A program made the position numbers and the translations under genes. From Labilithrix sp. (GTDB lineage: Bacteria; Myxococcota_A; Polyangia; Polyangiales; Polyangiaceae), in NCBI GenBank assembly GCA_019637155.1, contig JAHBWE010000005.1, forward strand, positions 248,001 through 312,000: a stretch of 64,000 nt of DNA, read 5' to 3'. The notes beneath the pieces are model-generated. The model saw nothing but the letters and a program-made list of their open reading frames with translations, made no database searches and was not told the DNA's origin. How positions within the stretch are numbered: position 1 is the first letter of the stretch; every line of letters begins with the position of its first letter. Below, piece after piece: positions 35,525 to 42,700 of this stretch.

Positions 35525-36490
35525 ATGGCTCGTCTGGACCCGAAGCTCGACGTCACGTTCAAGCTGCTGCTGACGCGCTATCCGGAGCTGCTTCGGAGCA
35601 TGCTGGAGGCGGTGCTGGGGCAGCGCATCGACGAGCTCGAGGTGCTCAACCCTACGATCGTAGGCGACCTGATCGGCGACAAGAGCGTCGAGCTCGACGT
35701 TCGCGTTCGGCTCGCGGACGGCACCCGTGTCGACGTCGAGATGCAGGTCCGCGCCTACCGCGCGCTCGCCGACCGCTTCCTCTACTACGCCGCGCGCGAC
35801 TACGCGGGCCAGCTCGCGCGCGGCGGCGACTACGACGGGCTGACGCCGACCATCCTCGTCATCTGGACGGTCGCACCGCTCTTCCAGGATCTCGAGCAGT
35901 ACCACTCCATCTTCGAGCTCCGCGAGCGCCGTACGCACGAGCTCTTCTCGTCGCAGCTCGCGATCCACCTGCTCCAGCTCGATTTCATCGGCGTCCCCGG
36001 CGCCGACGAGGCCGTGCGCCGGTGGGGACGGTTTCTCCTTGCGGAGTCGGAGGCCGAGTTGGATGCTTTGGCGACGGAGGATCCTATCATGAGCGCTGCC
36101 CGCTCCGCCCTCGACGAGCTCTCTCAGGACCCAGAAGCCGCCCGCCTGGCACGCGACCGCTCCGACGCGTTGAAGCTCAACGCCATCGCCCTCCGCCAAG
36201 AGCGCGAGCACGAGCGTCGCGAAGGCAGGCTCGAGGGCAAGCTCGAGGGCAAGCTCGAGGGCAAGCTCGAAGGCAGGCTCGAGGGCAAGCTCGAGGGCAA
36301 GCTCGAAGGCAGGCTCGAGGGCGAGCTCAAGGGCAAGCTCGAAGGGCTCCTTGCGGTGCTCGCCGCTCGGGGCCTCACCGTCTCCGAAGACGCGAAGGTC
36401 CGCTTCGCCGCCGAGTCTGATCCGGCTGTTCTCGGTCGATGGCTGGTCCGCGCCGTTACCGTCTCGAGCGTCGACGAGCTTTTCCAGTAG
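35525..36490 (+). CDS. Rpn/PD-(D/E)XK-type nuclease with KLEG repeat tail
   Basis: A 321-residue protein of the recombination-promoting nuclease / PDDEXK transposase-like family. The core has LDPKLDVTFKLLLTRYPELL, then VELDVRVRLADGTRVDVEMQ, which holds the D...E-x-Q nuclease signature, and RFLYYAARDYAGQL. Residues about 233-274 are ten tetrapeptide units, mainly KLEG and RLEG, encoded by 12-nt repeats; the same kind of repeat is common in this family before the C-terminal tail. It may act in DNA mobility or defence, which is inference. It is convergent with the receiver gene. Confidence 0.8.
   Translation: MARLDPKLDVTFKLLLTRYPELLRSMLEAVLGQRIDELEVLNPTIVGDLIGDKSVELDVRVRLADGTRVDVEMQVRAYRALADRFLYYAARDYAGQLARGGDYDGLTPTILVIWTVAPLFQDLEQYHSIFELRERRTHELFSSQLAIHLLQLDFIGVPGADEAVRRWGRFLLAESEAELDALATEDPIMSAARSALDELSQDPEAARLARDRSDALKLNAIALRQEREHERREGRLEGKLEGKLEGKLEGRLEGKLEGKLEGRLEGELKGKLEGLLAVLAARGLTVSEDAKVRFAAESDPAVLGRWLVRAVTVSSVDELFQ
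36224..36345 (+). repeat. About ten 12-nt tandem units in the Rpn-type gene
   Basis: The unit GGCAAGCTCGAG and variants (GGCAGGCTCGAG, GGCAAGCTCGAA) repeat without interruption and encode KLEG/RLEG. Higher-order copying is visible: a three-unit block ending in GGCAGG occurs twice. Confidence 0.95.
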
Positions 36491-36517
36491 GTCGCCCGGC
36501 GAGCTCGCGCGGGAGGG

Positions 36518-36892
36518 CTACGCCGTGCGGCGGCGTGCGCCGAGGGCCAGGTCGAGCGCGCGGTCGACGGCGGCGGAGTCGTAGGGCTTCGCGAGGGCGG
36601 CGACGGAGCCGGGGACCGACGGCGTTCGGGTCGACGTCGCGCTGACGACGATCGCGAGCTCCGGGTCGAGCTCGAGCGCACATCGCGCGACCTCGGCGCT
36701 CGGCATGTCGCCGACCGCGAGGTCGAGGAGGAGCACGTCGAAGTGTTGCTCGCGCAGGCGCTGGAGGGCGGACGCGCCGTTCGCGAGCGGCGTGACCTCG
36801 CAGCGCGTCGCGAGCCGCCGCACGAGCACGCGCCGAACGAGGTCATCCGGCTCGACGACGAGCACGGTCGGGCGAGGGGAAAGATCGATCAT
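36518..36892 (-). CDS. Stand-alone response regulator receiver protein
   Basis: A 124-residue receiver domain. The ATG at 36892 starts MIDLSPRPTVLVVEPDDLVR, with the acidic pair EPDD near the active site. The phospho-acceptor Asp is in FDVLLLDLAVGDMP, and the late Lys in VAALAKPYDSA completes the set, while the switch threonine position reads VVSATSTR. There is no output domain, so it should act by protein contact. It lies just before the GNAT gene region on the opposite strand and may be a phosphotransfer partner of the hybrid kinase at 39722; this pairing is inferred from position only. Confidence 0.8.
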   Translation of the reverse strand: MIDLSPRPTVLVVEPDDLVRRVLVRRLATRCEVTPLANGASALQRLREQHFDVLLLDLAVGDMPSAEVARCALELDPELAIVVSATSTRTPSVPGSVAALAKPYDSAAVDRALDLALGARRRTA

Positions 36893-37158
36893 GGCTGCCT
36901 CGTCCCTTCGAGAGCGCAAGCACGCTCCGTTCGACGCATGTTCATCCGAAACAGGATAAACGCGAAAGTAGGCAGAGCGCACGCTTTCAGTGTTGAATGT
37001 GCGAAATGTGAGGTCAGGGGTAATTTCGATCGACCTACATTGGTCTCTTCGCCGACGCGAGCGCCGAACGGTTCGTGGGCGTATAAATGCAGTTCGTCCG
37101 CTAAATATGGCGCTTCGTCGGGGTTGTTGAATACTTGGTCGGGCCTTTTAGTCTCGCC

Positions 37159-37213
37159 TAGACTGACAGGCTCGAGATCCTGTTTCTCGGTGGAAGACTT
37201 AGTTACCGAGAAA
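37159..37213 (+). promoter_or_regulatory. Candidate control region of the GNAT/diiron/YcaO set
   Basis: The 372-bp gap 36893-37264 is visibly lower in GC than its neighbours and holds no gene. Within it, a perfect inverted repeat TTTCTCGGT (37183-37191) and ACCGAGAAA (37205-37213) frames a 13-nt loop and could be an operator or RNA hairpin. A weak sigma70-like TAGACT (37159) with TTGGTC 18 bases before it lies just upstream. No terminator-like T-run follows. Confidence 0.45.
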
Positions 37214-37264
37214 AACGAGAAATCACAACCACGGCATGAGCACGCTGTCGCAGGAGGTTGTGCG

Positions 37265-37885
37265 ATGACACGCGCGAGCGCCACGGAGCGCAGTCGGATG
37301 AGCAAACGCTTGTGGGGGCTCGAATGGCCGACCTGGACGCACGACGGCATCGTCTGCGAGCCGGCCGGGCTCGAGGAGGTGCGCTCCTTCATCGCCGATC
37401 ACTACCCGTCGATCTTCGCGCTGGAGGCGGGCCCCTTCCTCACGGAGGCGATGACGGACGCGAAGCGCCGCTTCCTCGAGGAGTGTGACATCTCCGTTCT
37501 GCGCGACGGCGCAGAGCTCGCCGGCATCGCGATCGGGCATCCGACCGACTGGTCGACGTGGTACTCGCGGAGCTTCGCGCTCCTGCCGAAGTACCGCGAG
37601 CGCTCGCTCCTCACGGAGTTCACGCGGCGGACCTCTTCGCTGCTCGCCGAGCAGGGGATTGACCGCGCGGAGGTCGACACGTCGCCGGCGAACGTGCCGG
37701 TGCAGCGCGCGCTCCTCCAAGCGGGCTTCCTCATCACCTCCACCACGCTCTCGGAGCGTTGGGGGACGATGCTCCGCTTCACGCGCTTCTTCAACCCGAA
37801 GGCGGAAGAGGCCTTCCGCCGCCAGTACATCAGCGTCCCCAACTACGGACGCAGCGCTCAGTCGAAGGAAGGAGGTAGTCCGTGA
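37265..37885 (+). CDS. GNAT-family acyltransferase
   Basis: A 206-residue GNAT. ATG 37265 has AGGAGG seven bases upstream, so the start is well supported; ATG 37298 is an alternative. The fold shows in SVLRDGAELAGIAIGHPTDW (strands 2-3), FALLPKYRERSLLTEFTRR, where the usual acyl-CoA loop RxxGxG is degenerate, and SPANVPVQRALLQAGFLITS with the terminal Asn/Gly-Phe signature. The weak P-loop suggests an unusual acyl donor or lost CoA affinity. It opens the set with the nine-codon ORF (its stop overlaps that GTG), the heme-oxygenase-like gene and ycaO. Confidence 0.8.
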   Translation: MTRASATERSRMSKRLWGLEWPTWTHDGIVCEPAGLEEVRSFIADHYPSIFALEAGPFLTEAMTDAKRRFLEECDISVLRDGAELAGIAIGHPTDWSTWYSRSFALLPKYRERSLLTEFTRRTSSLLAEQGIDRAEVDTSPANVPVQRALLQAGFLITSTTLSERWGTMLRFTRFFNPKAEEAFRRQYISVPNYGRSAQSKEGGSP

Positions 37886-37911
37886 AGAAGTTCGCTCGCA
37901 CCAGCCTCTGA
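37882..37911 (+). CDS. Nine-codon ORF (VKKFARTSL), candidate mini precursor or leader peptide
   Basis: GTG at 37882 overlaps the GNAT stop (GTGA) and is preceded by AAGGAGG at 37869-37875, six bases away, a stronger ribosome binding site than most genes here. It reads Met(Val)-Lys-Lys-Phe-Ala-Arg-Thr-Ser-Leu and stops at 37909-37911. The strong signal in front of so short a frame implies that it is translated. Two readings fit: a minimal substrate peptide for the neighbouring enzymes (like the seven-residue microcin C precursor), or a translated leader that controls the hairpin at 37927-37957. No homology was tested. Confidence 0.5.
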   Translation: MKKFARTSL

Positions 37912-37926
37912 GGCGATCGACACGTG

Positions 37927-37957
37927 GGCGGCACGGTGGGGGGAGGGCCGTGCCGCC
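37927..37957 (+). terminator. Strong GC hairpin between the nine-codon ORF and the diiron-oxidase gene
   Basis: GGCGGCACGG (37927-37936) and CCGTGCCGCC (37948-37957) pair perfectly over ten bases around an 11-nt G-rich loop. It begins 15 bases after the stop of the nine-codon ORF and ends 48 bases before the next start. There is no T-tract, so it may act as a pausing or attenuating structure, an RNA-stability element, or a weak terminator that sets the ratio of peptide to downstream enzymes. Confidence 0.6.
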
Positions 37958-38005
37958 ATCGAGTCTCTGGGAGGCGTCGGGTCGGCGCCGGGAAAGGAAC
38001 AGTCA

Positions 38006-38713
38006 ATGATTGGTCGCGCGCTTCGAATCGACATCGAACGGTACATCTCCAAGCCGGAGGCAAACTCCCTCTTCGCGACGACGAAGGATGGAAGGCTCAC
38101 CCCGGAGATGATGGCGCGCTACCTCGCTTCGCTGCATTTCATGATCTGCCTGACGCCGGTTCATCTGGTTCGCGCGCGCGACGCCGCGCGGGCGCGAGGG
38201 CTGGACGAGCTCGCGGATCACTTCGACAAGAAGGTCGGCGAGGAGGTGGGGCACGAAGCGTGGTCCGAGTCCGACCTGCGGACGCTCCGCGCGAAGAGGG
38301 CGGGGGCGTCCGGCGACGTCGCCCCCGGCGCCCGCGAGCTCGCCGCGTACATCGAGTCCGCGATTGACGACCATCCTGCGTATTACCTCGCGTACGCCGC
38401 GTTCGCCGAGTTCATCACCGTCATGGTCGGGCCGACGTGGGTGGAGATGCTCGTGCAGCGCTGCGGGATCCCGCTGGAGGCGCTGACCGTCATCACGAAC
38501 CATATCGAGCTCGACGGAGCGCACGCCGAGGAAGGCTTCGAGCTCATGGACGACCTCATCACCGATCCGGCGATGCTGCCGGCGATGCGCAAGATCCTCG
38601 CCGAGTGCATGGCGCGCTATGACAACTACTGCGCAGAGTGCACGGCCGTCGTTCCCGCTGCGGAGAGCGGGACGACGCTGGTCGTCGAGGCGCCGAGTGT
38701 TTCCGCTGCCTGA
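38006..38713 (+). CDS. Heme-oxygenase-like diiron oxidase (HDO) candidate
   Basis: A 235-residue all-helical protein of the heme-oxygenase/TenA-like superfamily. The presumed iron ligands are in place: EEVGHEAWSESDL (ExxH in helix 3), a Glu in YAAFAEFITV, and NHIELDGAHAEEG, which fits HxxxDxxH exactly. This set is that of heme-oxygenase-like diiron enzymes such as UndA, CADD and SznF, which oxidise amino acids, fatty acids or guanidines. ATG 38006 has AAAGGA seven bases upstream. The gene overlaps ycaO by 17 bases. Substrate unknown; the peptide or an acylated product of the GNAT is an obvious guess. Confidence 0.75.
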   Translation: MIGRALRIDIERYISKPEANSLFATTKDGRLTPEMMARYLASLHFMICLTPVHLVRARDAARARGLDELADHFDKKVGEEVGHEAWSESDLRTLRAKRAGASGDVAPGARELAAYIESAIDDHPAYYLAYAAFAEFITVMVGPTWVEMLVQRCGIPLEALTVITNHIELDGAHAEEGFELMDDLITDPAMLPAMRKILAECMARYDNYCAECTAVVPAAESGTTLVVEAPSVSAA

Positions 38714-39665
38714 GGGGTGGACCGTACCGGAAGAGGTGGGCGACACGATCGACGTCGACGGCTGGACGGTCCACCGGTCGGGTGTGTCCGCGGTGGGACC
38801 GACCGGCGAGGAGATTTGCGGCTCGGCGGCGGCGCGTGGTCGACCCGCCACCGAGCGCGCGTGGTTCGAACTCGTCGAGCGCGTCTCTGCCGTCCAGGCG
38901 ATCGCGGAGGGAGAGGCTTCCTACCCCTTGCGCGACGAGACCGGAGCCATCGTCGGTCAGCTGGACCGCGCCGACGTATTTCCTGCGAATCCTGAGCCGG
39001 AGCGCTGGGTCTACGCGCGCTCGAACGGCGTCGCGATCCATTCTGGATGGCGCGCGGCGTGTGAACGAGCGGTGTGGGAGCTTGCCGAGCGGGATCGCGT
39101 GCTCCGCGCGTGGGCGGGCGAGCTCCGCCCGGTGCCGATCGTTCATGACCTCGCGTCACCGTCTTACGAATGGTCCGCCTATGCGTTTCCAGCTGGAGAA
39201 GGGTCGTTCGCGGCGTCGGTCGAGGTCGTCGGCGTCTTCGCCCTCCCCATGCGCGACGACCTTCCCGTCGGGATCGGCTTCGCGGGCCGACCGCAGCGAG
39301 AGGACGCCTTGTCCGCCGCGGCGTGCGAGGCCGTTCAGCAGCTCGCGTTCCTGTGGGGCGAGGCCGTGCCGGCATCGGCCGACGCACCGCCGGGTGCCAT
39401 GCTCCACCTCGACACCTTCCAGATCCCGGCGCATCGCCCGCGACTCCGCGCGTGGCTCGAAGGCGCGCACACAGCCTTCGCGAGCGCCCGCTCTTCCCGG
39501 CGCGGGAAAGCCCCGGTTCGATTCGTGGACTTGACCATGGCCGGTCTCGGCGCCGAGCTTCGCGTCGCCAAGGCGATATGTGCGGATGCGATGCCGCTCG
39601 TCTTCGGAGAGAGCCCTGATTTCGCGGGGCTGCCGATCGAGCTGCGACTTCATCCCATTCCCTGA
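38697..39665 (+). CDS. Short YcaO-domain protein
   Basis: A 322-residue YcaO-fold protein, the ATP-dependent family that activates peptide amides to form azolines, thioamides or amidines. Hallmarks: RGRPATERAWFELVERVSA (E53, E58 and E61 for Mg/ATP), YARSNGVAIHSGW (SNG motif) and AACERAVWELAERDRVL (E-R-D motif), then the late VRFVDLTMAGL strand. The start is GTG 38697, inside the end of the upstream gene. No separate E1-like or TfuA partner is nearby, and the C terminus ends HPIP rather than the longer PxPxP of azoline-forming YcaO proteins. It could act alone or with the HDO protein. Confidence 0.75.
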   Translation: MFPLPEGWTVPEEVGDTIDVDGWTVHRSGVSAVGPTGEEICGSAAARGRPATERAWFELVERVSAVQAIAEGEASYPLRDETGAIVGQLDRADVFPANPEPERWVYARSNGVAIHSGWRAACERAVWELAERDRVLRAWAGELRPVPIVHDLASPSYEWSAYAFPAGEGSFAASVEVVGVFALPMRDDLPVGIGFAGRPQREDALSAAACEAVQQLAFLWGEAVPASADAPPGAMLHLDTFQIPAHRPRLRAWLEGAHTAFASARSSRRGKAPVRFVDLTMAGLGAELRVAKAICADAMPLVFGESPDFAGLPIELRLHPIP

Positions 39666-39721
39666 ATTTCCATGGCTTCGCCCGTTGAACGCGGCGCGGA
39701 GACGGCTAGTCTCAGCCGCTG

Positions 39722-42700
39722 ATGCAGCGGCCATCGATTCCCGGGTTCGAGCTTGGAGCGGAGCTCGGTCACGGCGCGCACTCCGTCGTCTATCGAGGGA
39801 AGAAGGACGGGGTCCCGTGTGCGGTGAAGCTCCCGCGCATGCGCGCTCGCTGGACGCGGTTGATCTATCGCGAAGCGGTAGCGCTCGCTCGGGTGAAGCA
39901 CGGCGGCTTGCCGCGGGTGCTCACGGTGGGGGACGCCGACGGGTTTCCGTACCTCGCGATGGAGCTCGTCGAGGGACAGACGCTCGCCGATCGCCTGAAC
40001 GGCTCGGCGCTCCAGGAACCCGAGCTCCTCGCGATCGCCCTCCAGCTCGCGGATGCGCTCGCAGCCGTCCACGATGCGGGTCTGGTCCATCGCGACGTCA
40101 AAGCGCGCAACATCGTCGTCGATCACGGGCGCGTCGTGCTCGTCGACTTCGGGTTCACGACGCCGATGGAGCGCACTGGTGACGGCGAGACGGCCGGCAC
40201 CGCCGCGTACGCCGCGCCGGAGCAGCTCGTCCCGCCGGGAAGGGTCGACGCGCGAACCGACCTGTTCGGGCTCGGGCGGGTCCTCCTCGAGTGCGTCAGT
40301 CGGGAGCTCTTCTCCACGACCTCGTCGACCGCCGACGTCGCGAGCCTCCGCGAGCTCCTGGTCGGGGGCGGCGTGAGCGCCGGGCTCGCCGAGGTCATCG
40401 CGCATCTCCTTCAGCATGACGCGAGCCGGCGTTATCCCGACGCACGCGCCCTGATGCGTGAGCTCGATCGCCTCAGCCGCGGGCTGCCGGTCCTCGGCGC
40501 CGCTGCTTACGTGCCCGAGCGGGCGCTCTCTCTGTCGAGAGCACGCGAAGACGAATGTGCGCGTGCGCTCGACGCGGTGTCGAAACCGGGAGACGGCGGC
40601 CGAATGCTCCTCCTGCAGGGGACCCGGGGCAGCGGCAAGACGTTCCTCCTCCATGCGCTGGAGGCCCAGCTTCGGCATCAGGGCCGCGTCTCGCTCACGA
40701 CGAGCGCGAAGGACGATCCGCCGCTCTCGGGGCTGCGTCGCATCCTCGAGTCGTGCGTCGCCGGAGGATCGCCCGCCAGTCGTGGGATGGCGGGCCACGA
40801 GCTGTCCGAGCTCCTCGGAAACCTCTCCGCCGTCGGTGAGCTCATCGCGCCCATCGTCGCGTCGGCGCTGCACCCGGGCTCACCGCCGGAAGAGCCGGAG
40901 CTGCCAGAGGCGACGGAGGCGTTCGAAGAAGGTGCCGCCGAGCTCATCGTGCGCATCGCGCGGCGTCTCGGGCGGCTCGTGCTCCTCGTCGACGACGTGC
41001 AGTGGATGGACCTCGCGAGCGCCGCCGCGCTCCTCCGTCTCGCCCATCGTCTCGCCGACTCCCCGGTGGTGCTCGTCCTCGCGAGCCGTCCGGAGTCGCC
41101 GTACGGCGTGCCGACCCGCTTCGCCTCGGTCCGCGCGGCCGACGTTCCCGTGCGGACGATCGAGCTGGGACCGCTCGACGCGGAGGGGGTCGCGCGGGTC
41201 ATCCAGGCGCACCTGTGCACCGATCCCGTCGATCGCGAGCTCGTGAGACGAGTGTGTGCGTTCGCCGATGGGACGGCGCTCGGCGTCCTCGAGGTGCTCT
41301 CCGCCTATGTCGACGCGGGGGCGATCCGACCGCACGACGGCGCGTGGGTCTTCGACGAAGCGCGGGCGGCCGCGATCGTGCTGCCGCGCGGCGTCCTCGC
41401 GCTCCTCGCTCGCCGCGTCGGCGAGCTCCCGCAGGCGGCGCGTCGCGTGCTCGAAGCAGCGGCGGTCTGCGGTCTGACCTTCTCCGAGTCGCTCGTCGCG
41501 CGCACCCGCGCGCTCACCGAGGAGACGGTGGGCTATGCGATGGTCGGTGCGCTCCGGGCGGGCGTCGTCGAGCGCGTGGGTGAGGGCGAGTGGCGCTTCC
41601 TGCACGACAGCATGCGCGACACGCTGCTCGCGGACCTCTCCGACGCGGAGAGCCGTCACCTCCATCAGCGCGCGGGCACCGTGCTCTCCGAGTCGGAGCG
41701 CGCGACCGGCGACGACCTCCTTCGCGCGGCGCGGCACTTCGCGCTCGGCGAGCCGGCGCAAGATCCCGAGCGCGTGCACCGCGTCGCGTGCGCCGCCGCT
41801 GCGGCCGCGCTCCGGCGTCACGACGACGAGGCCGTTCTCGAGCTCCACGCCCTCGCCGTGAGCTCTGCGAAGCTCGCCGGGCTCGCGCTCTCCGCCGATC
41901 TCCATCGACTCGCGGGCGAGGCGTCGTTCCGTCTTGGCGCGATCGACGACGCCGTGGCGGCGTTCGAGCGCGCGCTCGCGGCCACCCACGAGCCACTCGC
42001 GCGGGCGATCCTCTACGGTCGGATCGCATGGGCGTACGAGACCAACGGCGACGTCGAGCGCGCGTGGGACGAGCTCGGCCGCGCCTTCGCGGAGATGGGC
42101 GCGCGTCTCCCGGTCGAGGACGTCGCGTCGGTCGCCGCGACCACGGTGAACGTCGCCCGCATCCTCGTCGATCGCATGCCGACGCGGGCGCGCACCGCGG
42201 CCGAGACCGACCTCCTCTGCCGCCTGCACTACCAGAATTTCAGGATGGCGTTCGAGTACGGACGAGTCGGTCGCGCCGTTCACAGCTCGATCGCGTCGTA
42301 CGGCTTGAGCGCCAACGCCGCCCCAGCCACGCGTGCGCGTGCCCAGGTCGTGTACGGTTTCGTCCTCTCGGTCCTGGGTCGCCGCGCCGCCGGTACCGCC
42401 GCGGTGCAGAGCGCGGTCGCTCTCGCGAAGACCTCTGGGGATCCGACCGTGGAGGCGTTCTGCACGCAGATGGAAGGCATGACGCTGAGCTGGGGCGGCG
42501 ACTTCGCGACCGCGGTCGCGTGCTTGCGCCGGTGCGTCGATGTCTACGGACCGTGGATCGAGCTCACCGAGCTCACGCATGTGAGCCTCAGCTGCGAGCT
42601 CATGATCACGGTGAGTGGACGGCCCCTCGAGTCCTGGGCGTGGATTGACGGCGCCCTTGCGCGCCTCCGGCGCGCCCGCGCGGGCTCGCGCATGGATGTC

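Noticed and set aside
36224..36345. CRISPR-like array
   Set aside because: The 12-nt units are contiguous, have no spacers and lie in a coding frame.
37236..37268. Ten-codon frame MSTLSQEVVR overlapping the GNAT start
   Set aside because: It has no ribosome binding site of its own and holds that of the GNAT gene; probably chance, kept only as a note.
39672..39722. Sixteen-residue frame MASPVERGAETASLSR before the hybrid kinase
   Set aside because: It has no ribosome binding site; the overlap with the next ATG may be chance.
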